Positions 1 through 9,899 are shown, numbered from the stretch's first letter. The stretch: DNA of 64,000 nt from MED-G116 sp038147495 (GCA_038147495.1 JAYQTT010000002.1:62001-126000), one strand, 5' to 3'. Translations and numbers: made by a program. Notes: generated from the sequence alone by a model not told the origin.

Positions 1-330
1 TTCAGCCAGCCACCGATCGCCAGTGTTGGCATGACCGAGGCAGAAGCGCACGCGAAATGCGGCGAGATACGCGTCTTTGAAAGCCGGTTTCGTGCAATGA
101 AAAACACGATCTCCGGGCGAGATGAAAAAAGCTATATGAAGCTCATTGTCGACATCGCCTCTGACCGGGTTGTTGGCGTGCATATGATGGGGCCTGACAG
201 CGGCGAAATCATGCAAGGCATCGGTATTGCCGTCAAAATGGGCGCGACCAAGGCTGACTTTGACGCAACGGTTGGGATTCATCCCACAGCAGCTGAAGAA
301 TTTGTAACGATGCGCACGCCGCGGTCATAA
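1..330 (+). CDS. gor: Glutathione-disulfide reductase, C-terminal part
   Basis: The left edge cuts this gene; only the last 109 residues are present. They form the dimerisation domain of a class I pyridine nucleotide-disulfide oxidoreductase. The HPTAAEEF block near the end carries the His-Glu pair that acts as acid/base on the glutathione disulfide. The stretch around MKLIVD, GVHMMGPDSGEIMQG and GATKADFDATVGIHPT reads like bacterial glutathione reductase rather than lipoamide dehydrogenase. The cytosolic enzyme keeps glutathione reduced with NADPH. The redox-active Cys pair and the FAD domain lie outside the window, so the assignment rests on the C-terminal domain only. Confidence 0.85.
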   Translation, partial: FSQPPIASVGMTEAEAHAKCGEIRVFESRFRAMKNTISGRDEKSYMKLIVDIASDRVVGVHMMGPDSGEIMQGIGIAVKMGATKADFDATVGIHPTAAEEFVTMRTPRS

Positions 331-475
331 CCCTTCGCCAAGAAACCCCAAAGCGTGAAATAGGTTGAAAAACAGCCGAAATTGGCCATTATAGGGCCGA
401 AAGAAGTAACACGGACAAAGTGCGGTCGTATCTTGTCGTGAATGTTAGTTCGAGAATCAACAAAGGTGTGAGTAA

Positions 476-1855
476 ATGACTTGGCAGCCAGACAGTTGGC
501 GTGACCACCCGATCCTTCAGGTGCCGGACTACCCTGACCAGAAAAAGCTGGCGGCGGTAGAGGCGAAGCTTGCGGCGATGCCGCCTCTGGTTTTTGCTGG
601 AGAGGCTCAACGTTTGCGCAATCAGCTGGGTGCGGTTGCCGAAGGCAAGGCATTTTTGTTGCAGGGCGGCGATTGTGCAGAGAGCTTTGCCGAGTTCTCT
701 GCCAACAACATCCGTGACAGCTTTAGGGTGCTGATGCAGATGGCTGTTGTCCTTACCTTTGGTGCGGCGATGCCGGTGGTCAAGATTGGCCGCTTGGCCG
801 GACAGTTTGCCAAGCCAAGGTCGGCGCCGACCGAAGTCATTGATGGCATGGAATTGCCAAGCTATCGCGGCGACATGATCAACGGCATGGACTTCAACCA
901 GAAAGACCGCGTGCCTGATCCAAAGCGGCTGTTGCGCGTCTATGAACAATCGGCCGCAACATTGAATCTTGTGCGGGCTTTTGCTCAAGGTGGTCTTGCC
1001 GATTTGACCAAGGTGCACAGCTGGGTGGTCGAATTCTTGCGTGACACACCGCAGGCTGAGAGGTTTGAGGAGCTGGCCAGCCGCATTGATGAGAGCCTTG
1101 CGTTCATGCGGGCATGTGGCGTCACGCCAGAAACAGCGCGCCCTTTGGCGGAGACAGATTTCTATACGAGCCATGAGGCGCTGCTTCTTAACTATGAGCA
1201 GCCATTGACGCGGCGCGACACCATTACCGAGGAACAGGGATGGTACGCCACATCGGCACATATGGTGTGGATTGGCGACAGAACACGTCAGCCTGATGGT
1301 GCGCATGTCGAATATATGCGTGGCATTGCCAATCCTATTGGATTGAAATGTGGGCCATCATTGGATCCGGATGATTTGCTGCGGCTGATTGATGTGCTTA
1401 ATCCTGACAATGTTCCCGGCCGTTTGACGCTGATTGCCCGGATGGGTGCCGATAAGGTGCACACTGGCCTGCCCCCCCTTGTCAAGGCGGTGCAGTCATC
1501 AGGTGCAAAAGTTGTGTGGTGCTGTGATCCGATGCACGGCAACACGGTGAAGGCGAGTTCCGGGTATAAAACGCGGCGGGTCGATGACATCATGAGTGAG
1601 GTTCGCGGCTTTTTTGACGTGCATGACGAAATCGGTTCGTATCCCGGCGGTGTTCATTTTGAAATGACCGGGCAAAATGTGACCGAATGCGTTGGCGGTG
1701 TGGTCGATGTGACCGAAGCGCGCCTTGGTGATCGTTATCATACGCATTGTGACCCGCGTTTGAACGGCGCACAGGCGCTGGAGCTTGCGTTCCTTATCGC
1801 CGATCTGCTCAAACGTCGTCGTGGAACAGGTTTACAGCTGTCCGAGGCGGTCTAG
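476..1855 (+). CDS. aroG: 3-deoxy-7-phosphoheptulonate synthase, class II
   Basis: Condenses phosphoenolpyruvate and erythrose 4-phosphate, the first step of the shikimate pathway. The 459-residue protein is of the plant/Mycobacterium-like class II type, with the GGDCAESF block at residues 64-71, the VKIGRLAGQFAKPRS segment and the WCCDPMHGNT metal/substrate region. Length is normal for the class and both ends look intact. An AAGGTG sequence lies ahead of the ATG. The 145-base gap after the preceding reductase gene holds no gene; a promoter is likely there but no convincing -35/-10 pair was found. The next gene follows after 33 bases, so the two may be co-transcribed. The symbol is a convention; class II enzymes are also called aroH or aroF. 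Confidence 0.95.
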   Translation: MTWQPDSWRDHPILQVPDYPDQKKLAAVEAKLAAMPPLVFAGEAQRLRNQLGAVAEGKAFLLQGGDCAESFAEFSANNIRDSFRVLMQMAVVLTFGAAMPVVKIGRLAGQFAKPRSAPTEVIDGMELPSYRGDMINGMDFNQKDRVPDPKRLLRVYEQSAATLNLVRAFAQGGLADLTKVHSWVVEFLRDTPQAERFEELASRIDESLAFMRACGVTPETARPLAETDFYTSHEALLLNYEQPLTRRDTITEEQGWYATSAHMVWIGDRTRQPDGAHVEYMRGIANPIGLKCGPSLDPDDLLRLIDVLNPDNVPGRLTLIARMGADKVHTGLPPLVKAVQSSGAKVVWCCDPMHGNTVKASSGYKTRRVDDIMSEVRGFFDVHDEIGSYPGGVHFEMTGQNVTECVGGVVDVTEARLGDRYHTHCDPRLNGAQALELAFLIADLLKRRRGTGLQLSEAV

Positions 1856-1888
1856 GTTCCTGTCACCGTCGATCAGGAGAAGACGAAA

Positions 1889-3025
1889 ATGTCTGATTTT
1901 GCCAGCAGTGGGCCGTCACCGGATGTGCAGCCCAGCCTGACCGATACCTATTTCAAACATACCCGCGAGATTGTTCAAGCGCATGGGGATGTTGAGGCCG
2001 TTTACGCCGTCTTTATGCGTCGTCCGGTGACATTTGCGGGGCGGCTTGCGATCGAATGGTTGCAGGCGATGGCAGACGCAAGAGGCGCAAAGATCAAGAT
2101 TGATCTTCCCTATCAGGAAGGTGCGTGGGTCGGTGCCGGTGAGCCGATGTGCTACATCACCGGGCCGTTTTCGGTGCTGGTGGATCTGGAAACGATTCTG
2201 TTGCAGCGGCTTGGTTCAGCATGTGTAGCAGCCTATAACGCATATAACATGTGTGTCGAATTGCCGAAGGTGGCGTTTCTGGCAATGGATGCGCGCCATT
2301 GTGCCGGTAGCGAGATGGCCGAATTGATGGCCTATGGTGCCTCTGTTGGATCGCGCAAGGCAAAAGCCAAAACAGGGGCAAAGGGGTTTGTCGGCTGTGC
2401 GGCTGATGCGACAGCGCATTTCTTCGGTCAGGAGAAAGGTGTTGGCACGATGCCGCATGCACTGATCGGTTACGCTGGTTCGACAGTGCGTGCCGCCGAG
2501 ATGTTCCATGAGACAATGCCCAAGGCACCATTGACCGTTCTTGTCGATTATTTCGGTCAGGAAATCACGGACGCGCTGGCGGTTGCGCGGCGGTTCCCCG
2601 AATTGGTCGCCAATGGTCAGCTGGCGGTGCGCCTTGACACGCATGGTGGGCGATTTGTCGAGGGCCTAGATACCCAATCCTCATATGCAGTGCTGGAACG
2701 CCGTGTTCCCGAAGCAATCCGTGGATATCGAAATGACAATGAATTGAAACTGTTGATGGGCACGGGTGTGAGTGCCGCTGCGGTGTGGCATCTTCGTGAG
2801 TGCCTCGATGAGGCGGGATTTGAAAAGGTGCGGATTGTGGCTTCAAGCGGGTTTGGTCCCGATAAATGCCGGGTGTTTTCATTTGCCAACGCTCCGGTTG
2901 ACGTGATCGGCACAGGATCCTTCCTTCCACAGATTTGGTCTGAAACCTATGCGACAGCGGACGTCATTTCCTATGATGGCAAACCTATGGTAAAGGCTGG
3001 ACGCGAATTCCTGTTTCGCAAATAG
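1889..3025 (+). CDS. Nicotinate phosphoribosyltransferase family protein
   Basis: Likely converts nicotinate and PRPP to nicotinate mononucleotide in NAD salvage. The 378-residue protein has the family's fold markers: an N-terminal LTDTYFK segment, the RHCAGSEMAELMAYGASVGS stretch, a KGVGTMPHALIG block and the VRIVASSGFGPDK segment. It is shorter than E. coli PncB and resembles the compact archaeal-type NAPRTases. An AGGAG sits 8 bases before the ATG. It lies directly before the NAD synthase gene, 17 bases apart, which fits a Preiss-Handler salvage pair. A nicotinamidase gene lies at 24.6-25.2 kb. Nicotinamide phosphoribosyltransferase activity cannot be excluded from sequence alone. Confidence 0.85.
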   Translation: MSDFASSGPSPDVQPSLTDTYFKHTREIVQAHGDVEAVYAVFMRRPVTFAGRLAIEWLQAMADARGAKIKIDLPYQEGAWVGAGEPMCYITGPFSVLVDLETILLQRLGSACVAAYNAYNMCVELPKVAFLAMDARHCAGSEMAELMAYGASVGSRKAKAKTGAKGFVGCAADATAHFFGQEKGVGTMPHALIGYAGSTVRAAEMFHETMPKAPLTVLVDYFGQEITDALAVARRFPELVANGQLAVRLDTHGGRFVEGLDTQSSYAVLERRVPEAIRGYRNDNELKLLMGTGVSAAAVWHLRECLDEAGFEKVRIVASSGFGPDKCRVFSFANAPVDVIGTGSFLPQIWSETYATADVISYDGKPMVKAGREFLFRK

Positions 3026-3042
3026 GAAAGTTTGGTTGATCC

Positions 3043-4740
3043 ATGCAAACACGTCTCTCCATCACTCTGGCACAATTAAATCCGCATCTTGGAAATGTTG
3101 CTGCCAACCTTGATCGTCTAAAGGATGCGCGTGCAAGCGCCGCGGCCAATGGTGCTGATATTATCGTCACGCCAGAGATGTATCTTGCCGGTTATCCATG
3201 TGATGATCTGGTTTTGCGTGATGATTTCATGGCCGACATCGCCGCCGGGATCGACCAGCTTGCCGCGTTGACGGCAGATGGCGGGCCAGCGATTATCGTG
3301 GGAGCGCCTCATAGCGACACTTCATCTGGTCAAAGGGTGATTTACAACAGTGCCTTTGTTCTTGATGAGGGGCGTATCCTTGGACGGCGGGACAAGGTCA
3401 ATCTGCCAAATTATGGCGTCTTTGATGACAAACGTAATTTTACTGCCGGCCCGATGCCCGGGCCCATCATGGTTCGCGGGTTGCGACTTGGATTGCCGAT
3501 CTGTGAGGATGTCTGGACGCCTGATGTGATCGAATGTCTGGCCGAGTCAGGAGCCGAGATGATCGTCGCCTTGAACGCATCACCATTCGAGCCGGGAAAG
3601 GCAGACCGGCGTGTGGCACATGTCGTTGCCCGTGCCGTTGAGGCTGAGATGCCTGTTGTCTATGTCAACATGGTCGGCGGTCAGGACGAATTGGTCTATG
3701 ATGGCGGGTCATTTGCAATCAATCAGGGCGGCAAGCTTGCCTGTCATTTGCCCAGCTTTTCCGAGGCGCTTTTGCCGCTTGAGGTGAAGCGCGGGCAAGA
3801 TGGGAAATTTGAGCTGATCGGTCAGGTGACGCCACCTGATGAGGGTATGGCCGCGCTCTATCGCGGGTTGATGCTTGGCCTTCGCGATTATGTTCAAAAG
3901 AACGGGTTCCCCGGGGTTGTTCTGGGGCTGTCTGGCGGCATTGACTCAGCGCTGGTGGCAGCCATTGCCGCCGATGCGCTTGGCCCGGAACAGGTGCATG
4001 CGGTGATGATGCCGTCACCCTACACCAGTCAGGAAAGCCTTGATGACGCGGCGGACCTTGCGGCGCGATACGGCTTTCGCCTTGATCAAGTGTCGATTGG
4101 TCCGGCCATGACGGCAATGGATGATATTCTTGCCGAGCAATTTGCCGACACTGCCGCTGGTATCGCTGAAGAAAATATCCAATCTCGTCTTCGCGGACTT
4201 GTTCTGATGGGAATATCCAACAAGCATGGCCCGATGGTTCTCGCCACCGGCAACAAGTCTGAATATGCGGCTGGCTATTCGACGCTTTATGGCGATATGT
4301 GTGGCGGCTTTGCACCGCTCAAGGATGTCTGGAAAACACAGGTTTTTGATTTGTGCCGCTGGCGTAACAACCATTTGCCGCGCGGCGCGGCCGGCCCTGA
4401 AGGTGAGGTTATCCCTCCGCGGATCATTGACAAGCCACCTTCGGCAGAATTGCGGCCGGACCAGAAAGACACAGACTCGCTTCCGCCCTATGATCAACTT
4501 GATGCCATCATGATTGCGCTTTGTGAGGAGATGGTCGATATTGACACGATCGTTGGTCGTGGGTTTGACCGTCATGATGTGGCACGCGCCAGCCAATTGT
4601 TGGTCCGCGCCGAATACAAGCGCTTTCAGGCGGCCCCAGGTCCCAAGATGACGCCACGCGCTTTTGGCCGTGACCGTCGTTTCCCCCTCACTTCCGGATT
4701 TGATCCGCTGCACACCTTACGCAGCAAGGAGAGATCATGA
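3043..4740 (+). CDS. nadE: Glutamine-dependent NAD+ synthase
   Basis: Makes NAD from deamido-NAD, ATP and glutamine. The 565-residue protein has two domains. Residues about 1-250 are a nitrilase-type glutaminase with Glu (TPEMYLAGYP), Lys (RRDKVNLPNYG) and catalytic Cys (LPICEDVWTPD). The rest is an NH3-dependent synthetase with the PP-loop LSGGIDSAL and the TGNKSEYAAGYSTLYGDMCGG block. All three glutaminase residues are present, so it should use glutamine directly. It follows the nicotinate phosphoribosyltransferase by 17 bases and overlaps gltX by four bases (ATGA), giving a translationally coupled order. Confidence 0.97.
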   Translation: MQTRLSITLAQLNPHLGNVAANLDRLKDARASAAANGADIIVTPEMYLAGYPCDDLVLRDDFMADIAAGIDQLAALTADGGPAIIVGAPHSDTSSGQRVIYNSAFVLDEGRILGRRDKVNLPNYGVFDDKRNFTAGPMPGPIMVRGLRLGLPICEDVWTPDVIECLAESGAEMIVALNASPFEPGKADRRVAHVVARAVEAEMPVVYVNMVGGQDELVYDGGSFAINQGGKLACHLPSFSEALLPLEVKRGQDGKFELIGQVTPPDEGMAALYRGLMLGLRDYVQKNGFPGVVLGLSGGIDSALVAAIAADALGPEQVHAVMMPSPYTSQESLDDAADLAARYGFRLDQVSIGPAMTAMDDILAEQFADTAAGIAEENIQSRLRGLVLMGISNKHGPMVLATGNKSEYAAGYSTLYGDMCGGFAPLKDVWKTQVFDLCRWRNNHLPRGAAGPEGEVIPPRIIDKPPSAELRPDQKDTDSLPPYDQLDAIMIALCEEMVDIDTIVGRGFDRHDVARASQLLVRAEYKRFQAAPGPKMTPRAFGRDRRFPLTSGFDPLHTLRSKERS

Positions 4741-6077
4741 GCCAGATCAAGGTTCGTTTTGCCCCCAGCCCGACAGGCAATCTGCATGTTGGTAATCTGC
4801 GCACCGCGCTGGTCAATTACCTGTTTGCCCGCAAGACCGGCGGCCAGTTCATGCTGCGCATTGATGATACCGACACCGAACGTTCCACCACCGCTTTTGA
4901 GACGAGCATCCGCAATGATCTCAAATGGATGGGCATGGATTGGGATGTTGAAGACCGGCAGTCAGAACGGCTTGCCCGCTACGACCAGGCTTTGGCCCAG
5001 CTCCGCGATGCTGGCCGCGCCTATCCGTGCTTTGAAACGGCGGAAGAATTGTCCTTGAAGCGCAAGGCACAGCTCTCTGCCGGGCGCCCACCTGTTTATG
5101 ACCGCGCGGCATTGAAGTTGAGCGCAGAGCAGATTGCCGCATTCGAGGCTGAAGGCCGCCGCCCGCATTGGCGCTTCAAGCTGGATGATGCCGAGGTACG
5201 CTGGCATGATCTGGTTCGTGGCGATGTGGCCTATCACATGTCCAACCTGTCTGATCCGGTGCTGATGCGCGAGGACGGCCGTGTCATCTACACGATGGCA
5301 TCGGTGGTGGACGATATTGATCATGGCATCAGCCACATCATTCGTGGTGAGGATCATGTGACCAATTCGGCCGCGCAAATTCAGCTTTTTGAGGCGCTTG
5401 GCGCCAAGCCCCCGACGATGGGGCATGTGGCACTTCTTGCCGGTGCAGATGGTGAAGGGCTGTCCAAACGCCTTGGCAGCTTGTCGATATCCGAATTGCG
5501 GGAGCAGGGTGTCGAGGCCATGGCAATCGCCAGCCTGTTGGCGCGGATTGGCACGTCTGATCCGGTGAACCCGACTTCCGACATGGCGATGGTCATCGAT
5601 GGCTTTGATATTTCCCGTTTTGGTCGGGCAACAGCAAAATTTGATCCGGCGGAGTTGGCGCAGGTCAACGCGCGGGTTGTGCAGGAATTATCATTTGAAA
5701 GTGTGGCTGGTCGGCTTGAAGCGATGGGCATTGGTGGCGGTGAGGCCTTTTGGCTGGCCGTGCGTGACAATATTGGCACGGTTGGCGAGGCAGGTGAATG
5801 GTGGAACATTTGCACGACCTCGATTGCGCCAGTGATTGATGATGCCGAGGTGACAAAGGCAGCGGCTGAATGCCTGCCAGAAGGGGCCTTGGAAGCCGAG
5901 ATTTGGGCAGACTGGACACGTGCCATTGCGGCGTCCACCGGCAAAAAAGGTCGTGGGCTTTTCATGCCGCTGAGATTAGCGCTCACCGGAAAGGAAAAAG
6001 GTCCGGAGCTTGCGCCATTGCTTGCCTTTATGGGACGGGAGAGGGTTATCGCCCGATTGCAGGGACAAAGCGCATGA
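4737..6077 (+). CDS. gltX: Glutamyl-tRNA synthetase
   Basis: Charges tRNA with glutamate. The class I signature appears as PSPTGNLHVGNLRTAL near the N terminus, a variant of the usual HIGGARTA. The KMSKS-type loop reads GEGLSKRLGSLSI. At 446 residues it is slightly shorter than typical bacterial GluRS. Alphaproteobacteria often carry two GltX paralogues, one biased to tRNA-Gln mischarging; which one this is cannot be told here. The start is well supported by AAGGAGAG just upstream. It overlaps nadE by four bases at its start and cysS by four bases at its end (ATGA both times). Confidence 0.95.
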   Translation: MSQIKVRFAPSPTGNLHVGNLRTALVNYLFARKTGGQFMLRIDDTDTERSTTAFETSIRNDLKWMGMDWDVEDRQSERLARYDQALAQLRDAGRAYPCFETAEELSLKRKAQLSAGRPPVYDRAALKLSAEQIAAFEAEGRRPHWRFKLDDAEVRWHDLVRGDVAYHMSNLSDPVLMREDGRVIYTMASVVDDIDHGISHIIRGEDHVTNSAAQIQLFEALGAKPPTMGHVALLAGADGEGLSKRLGSLSISELREQGVEAMAIASLLARIGTSDPVNPTSDMAMVIDGFDISRFGRATAKFDPAELAQVNARVVQELSFESVAGRLEAMGIGGGEAFWLAVRDNIGTVGEAGEWWNICTTSIAPVIDDAEVTKAAAECLPEGALEAEIWADWTRAIAASTGKKGRGLFMPLRLALTGKEKGPELAPLLAFMGRERVIARLQGQSA

Positions 6078-7435
6078 CGACAAATCTGTTCCTTCACAAC
6101 ACGCTTACACGCGAAAAGGAAGCGTTTGCACCGATCGATCCGGCGCATGTGAGGGTGTATGCGTGTGGCCCAACCGTCTATGACCGGATCCATATTGGTA
6201 ATGCGCGACCGATTGTGGTGTTTGATGTGCTGGTAAGGCTGCTGCGTCACCTTTATCCGAAAGTGACCTATGTGCGAAACATCACCGATGTTGACGATAA
6301 GATCATTAATCGCGCCGCCGAGCGGAATATCGGCATAGATCAGCTGTGTAACGACACGATCGCCAATTTTCATGATGATGTCGCGGCGCTTGGCGCCCTG
6401 CCGCCCGATCATGAACCGCGGGCCACAGAATTCATCACCGACATGATCGACATGATCGCGCGGTTGATGGAAAAAAATCATGCTTATGAGGCCGAGGGCC
6501 ATGTGCTTTTCAGTGTGGCGACAATGCCGGCCTATGGCGGGCTGTCGGGGCGTTCGATGGAGGATATGATCGCCGGCGCCCGGGTTGAAGTTGCCCCTTA
6601 TAAGCGTGATCCGGCAGACTTTGTTTTATGGAAACCAAGTGCAGACGGTCAGCCCGGTTGGGACAATCCGTTTTCATCCCAAAAAGGCCGCCCCGGCTGG
6701 CATATCGAATGTTCGGCCATGGCGCGGCATTTTCTGGGTGAGACCTTTGACATTCATGCCGGTGGAATTGATTTGATTTTTCCGCATCATGAAAATGAAA
6801 TCGCCCAGTCATGCTGTGCGCATGATACTGATATTATGGCGAAATATTGGTTGCATAACGGATTTGTCACGATGGGTGACGAGAAGATGTCCAAATCGCT
6901 CGGCAATCTGGTGATGGCGTGTGACGCAATTTCTGCACATCGTGGCGAGACCGTTCGTGCCGGATTGCTGGCGGCACATTACCGTGCACCGGCGGCACTG
7001 CCAGACAGTGCCCTTGCCGAAGCGCGTAATGTGCTTGACCGTCTATATCGGGCGGTAGGCGATGCGGAGGCTGATAGTGCAGCCATTGACCCTGAGTTTG
7101 TGTCGGCATTATGCGATGATTTGAACACACCGGCGGCGATGGCGCGTTTACATGTTCTGGCAGGCGCGGCGAACAAGGGCGATGGTGACGCAGCGATTAT
7201 TTTGAAAAGCTCGGCAAGCTTGCTTGGCCTGTTGGGTCAAACAGGTGATGAGTGGGCAAAAGGTGCGTCTGCGGGTGGCCTTGATGATGCGATGATTGAA
7301 ACACGCATTGCCGCCAGAAATAAGGCGCGTGCAGATCGTGATTTTGCCACGGCAGACGCGATCCGCGATGAACTTGCAGAGGCTGGCGTAACGCTGGAGG
7401 ACGGTCCGGAGGGCACCATCTGGCGGCGTAACTAG
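6074..7435 (+). CDS. cysS: Cysteinyl-tRNA synthetase
   Basis: Charges tRNA-Cys. The 453-residue protein has the class I signature VYDRIHIGNARP, the zinc/cysteine site beginning with ACGPTVYD, the GWHIECSAMA block, the FPHHENEIAQS block, and KMSKSLGN as the KMSKS loop. All catalytic motifs are intact. The open frame extends 68 codons upstream, but that part lies inside gltX. The ATG at 6074 overlaps the gltX stop and puts the family's usual N terminus in place, so I start there. Confidence 0.96.
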   Translation: MTTNLFLHNTLTREKEAFAPIDPAHVRVYACGPTVYDRIHIGNARPIVVFDVLVRLLRHLYPKVTYVRNITDVDDKIINRAAERNIGIDQLCNDTIANFHDDVAALGALPPDHEPRATEFITDMIDMIARLMEKNHAYEAEGHVLFSVATMPAYGGLSGRSMEDMIAGARVEVAPYKRDPADFVLWKPSADGQPGWDNPFSSQKGRPGWHIECSAMARHFLGETFDIHAGGIDLIFPHHENEIAQSCCAHDTDIMAKYWLHNGFVTMGDEKMSKSLGNLVMACDAISAHRGETVRAGLLAAHYRAPAALPDSALAEARNVLDRLYRAVGDAEADSAAIDPEFVSALCDDLNTPAAMARLHVLAGAANKGDGDAAIILKSSASLLGLLGQTGDEWAKGASAGGLDDAMIETRIAARNKARADRDFATADAIRDELAEAGVTLEDGPEGTIWRRN

Positions 7436-7506
7436 CCAGACGGCATCATTTTTGCTAACCAGACTCAATGACAGGGCCGTTTGGGTGCCCGGTGGGAGAG
7501 CGTGAC

Positions 7507-9120
7507 ATGAGCGGCGACAAGGTATGGCTGTTTGATACGACTTTGCGTGACGGTGGTCAGACCCGTGGCATTGATTTTTCGCATGCTGACAAGCTGGCAA
7601 TTGCGCGCGCGTTGGATGAGATCGGCATCGATTATATCGAGGGTGGGTGGCCGGGCGCCAATCCCACTGATGACGCCTTTTTCGCTGCACCACCGGCGAT
7701 GAAAAATGCGAAGATGGTGGCTTTCGGCATGACCAGGCGTGGGGGGCGCAGCACCGCCAATGATCCGGGGCTGAATGCGGTTATTGATGCGGATGTTCCG
7801 GCAACGTGTCTTGTCGGCAAGACGTGGGATTTTCATGTCGAAACCGCGATCAACACCTCGCTTGATGAAAATCTGCAGATGATTGGCGAATCTGTTGCGG
7901 CGTCACTGGCACGCGGGCACGAATCCATGTTCGATTGCGAGCATTTCTTTGATGGGTTCAAAAACAATCCCGATTATGCGCTTGCCTGTGCCAAGGCGGC
8001 GTTTGATGGTGGTGCATCATGGGTTGTTCTGTGCGATACCAATGGCGGGGCATTGCCGGATGAGGTTTTTGATATCGTATCCACCGTGCGTAAGCATCTT
8101 CCCGACGCCAATCTTGGCATTCATTGTCATAATGATGCGGGGGTGGCGGTGGCCAATTCCCTTGCCGCAGTAAAAGCGGGGGCACGTCAGGTGCAAGGCA
8201 CGATCAACGGCCTCGGTGAGCGTTGCGGCAATGCCGATATGATCACGCTGATCCCGAATTTGATGCTAAAGCTTGGCTTTACCACATCTATTTCCGAGGC
8301 AAGTCTGCCAAAATTGATGGGCTTGTCGCGGATGCTTGACGACCGTCTGAACCGGGCGCCGAATGCGCATGCGCCGTATGTTGGTGAGGCGGCCTTTGCA
8401 CATAAAGGGGGCTTGCACGCATCGGCGGCGCAAAAGGACCCACGCACCTATGAGCATGTGCCACCTGAAAAAGTTGGTAACAAACGGCATTATCTTGTCT
8501 CTGATCAGGCTGGTAAATCCAATATGATGGCGCGTTTCGCCGAGTTTGGCATTGACGTGAGCCCTGATGATCCACGCATCGATAAATTGATTCAAGAGGT
8601 CAAGGAGCGCGAATTTGAGGGGTGGGCTTTTGACTCTGCCGAAGCCAGCTTTGAATTGATGGCGCGGCGTGCCCTTGGCGAGGTGCCAGACTATTTCTCG
8701 ATCGGTCGCTTTCGGGTAATGGATGAACGCCGGTTCAACGCCCGCGGTGAATTGATTGTCGAATCTGAAGCGACAACAACGATCAAGGTCGGCAATGAAT
8801 CATATCATGAGGCAGCGATTGGCAACGGCCCGGTGAATGCGGTTGATACGGCGATGCGTAAAGCGCTGGTTCTTGCATATCCCACATTGCAGGATGTCGA
8901 GCTTGTCGACTACAAGGTGCGGATCCTTAATGCGCGGGATGAGCACAGTGGAACAGGGGCAATCACCCGCGTTCTTATTGAATTCCGGGTGCCTGGCGGT
9001 CCGGTATGGCGCACAGTAGGTCTGTCAACCAACATCATCGATGCCTCGGTGGCGGCACTTGGCGATGGTATGATCTGGAAATTGCAGCACGACAAGGTGC
9101 CCGCACCAAAGGCGGGGTAA
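7507..9120 (+). CDS. cimA: Citramalate synthase (2-isopropylmalate synthase family)
   Basis: Condenses pyruvate and acetyl-CoA to (R)-citramalate, a threonine-independent route to 2-oxobutyrate and isoleucine. The 537-residue protein shows the DRE-TIM metallolyase signature FDTTLRDGGQTRG at the N terminus, HCHNDAGVAVAN and GTINGLGERCGN in the barrel, and a C-terminal LeuA-type allosteric domain. The EGGWPGANPTD segment is typical of the CimA branch rather than of LeuA. I chose the ATG at 7507, with GGTGGGAGAG six bases upstream, over an in-frame ATG 39 bases earlier. It is almost abutting the methyltransferase gene downstream. Confidence 0.92.
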   Translation: MSGDKVWLFDTTLRDGGQTRGIDFSHADKLAIARALDEIGIDYIEGGWPGANPTDDAFFAAPPAMKNAKMVAFGMTRRGGRSTANDPGLNAVIDADVPATCLVGKTWDFHVETAINTSLDENLQMIGESVAASLARGHESMFDCEHFFDGFKNNPDYALACAKAAFDGGASWVVLCDTNGGALPDEVFDIVSTVRKHLPDANLGIHCHNDAGVAVANSLAAVKAGARQVQGTINGLGERCGNADMITLIPNLMLKLGFTTSISEASLPKLMGLSRMLDDRLNRAPNAHAPYVGEAAFAHKGGLHASAAQKDPRTYEHVPPEKVGNKRHYLVSDQAGKSNMMARFAEFGIDVSPDDPRIDKLIQEVKEREFEGWAFDSAEASFELMARRALGEVPDYFSIGRFRVMDERRFNARGELIVESEATTTIKVGNESYHEAAIGNGPVNAVDTAMRKALVLAYPTLQDVELVDYKVRILNARDEHSGTGAITRVLIEFRVPGGPVWRTVGLSTNIIDASVAALGDGMIWKLQHDKVPAPKAG

Positions 9121-9121
9121 G

Positions 9122-9874
9122 GTGGGCGTGTCCCACCAGCCGCCGGTGGTCATTCTGGCCCGGCCCCAGATGGCAGAAAATATTGGATCGGCTGCCAGAG
9201 CTATGATGAATTGCGGGTTGAGCGATCTTCGTCTGGTGAATCCGCGCGATGGCTGGCCGAATGAGGCCGCTCTGCCGATGGCTGCTGGCGGTGCCGAGAT
9301 AATCAAGAACGCACAGCTGTTCGACAGTGTCGCCGCGGCTGCACATGATGTCAGCCTCGTTCTCGCGGCATCGGCGCGTCGCCGCGATATGCCAATCCGT
9401 GATGCCGATCCGCGCACAGCATCAAGCCTTGTTATTGAACATCAAGGCAAGGCCGCTTTGCTGTTTGGTCCAGAGGCATCAGGCCTCGATAATGACGAGG
9501 TGGCGCAGGCTGACATTCTTGTCACCGCTGCCCTTAATCCAGATTATCCCTCGCTGAATTTGGCGCAGGCCGTGCTTTTGCTCGCGTGGGAATGGCGTGT
9601 GGCAATGCTGGCTGTGGACAAGCAAGGCGTCACTGCCACGCCTGCAGGCCCGCAACCCTCTGCCATTGCCGAGCGTGATTATTTCTTTCAACGTCTTGAA
9701 CAGGCGCTTGATGATGGTGGCTTTTTCACCTCTGAAGAAATGGCGCCTACGGTCAAACGCAATATTCGGGCAATGTTTAACCGTGCCGCACCGACAAGTC
9801 AGGAAATCAGCACCTTGCACGGGGTCATTCAGGCGCTGACGAAGCAACGCAAGACTCCGGATAAATCGGGTTGA
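9122..9874 (+). CDS. trmJ: TrmJ-like tRNA/rRNA methyltransferase (SpoU family)
   Basis: A 250-residue SPOUT methyltransferase, most like TrmJ, which 2'-O-methylates position 32 of tRNAs using SAM. Evidence: an N-terminal VILARPQMAENIGSAARAMMNCGL motif 1, a LLFGPEASGLDNDEV motif 2 and a YPSLNLAQAVLLLAWEW motif 3 that forms the knot. The C-terminal tail is helical as in TrmJ. The start is GTG one base after the citramalate synthase stop, so the pair is probably coupled. The substrate tRNA position is inferred from the family. Confidence 0.88.
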   Translation: MGVSHQPPVVILARPQMAENIGSAARAMMNCGLSDLRLVNPRDGWPNEAALPMAAGGAEIIKNAQLFDSVAAAAHDVSLVLAASARRRDMPIRDADPRTASSLVIEHQGKAALLFGPEASGLDNDEVAQADILVTAALNPDYPSLNLAQAVLLLAWEWRVAMLAVDKQGVTATPAGPQPSAIAERDYFFQRLEQALDDGGFFTSEEMAPTVKRNIRAMFNRAAPTSQEISTLHGVIQALTKQRKTPDKSG

Positions 9875-9899
9875 CAATATCCGGCGGGATGCGTAGTTT
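9871..9899 (+). promoter_or_regulatory. Candidate sigma-70 promoter of rpsD
   Basis: TTGACA at 9871-9876 and TAGTTT at 9894-9899 are 17 bases apart. The -35 element spans the stop codon of the preceding methyltransferase gene. It lies about 100 bases ahead of rpsD, leaving a leader that could host the usual S4 autoregulation; I see no clear structure for that. Confidence 0.5.

Noticed and set aside
389..1306. Long open frame (305 codons) antisense to DAHP synthase
   Set aside because: Composition is a shadow of the well-supported class II DAHP synthase; no family likeness or ribosome site.
5381..6502. Long minus-strand open frame (373 codons) across gltX and cysS
   Set aside because: Spans the junction of two sure synthetase genes and shows no protein family character.
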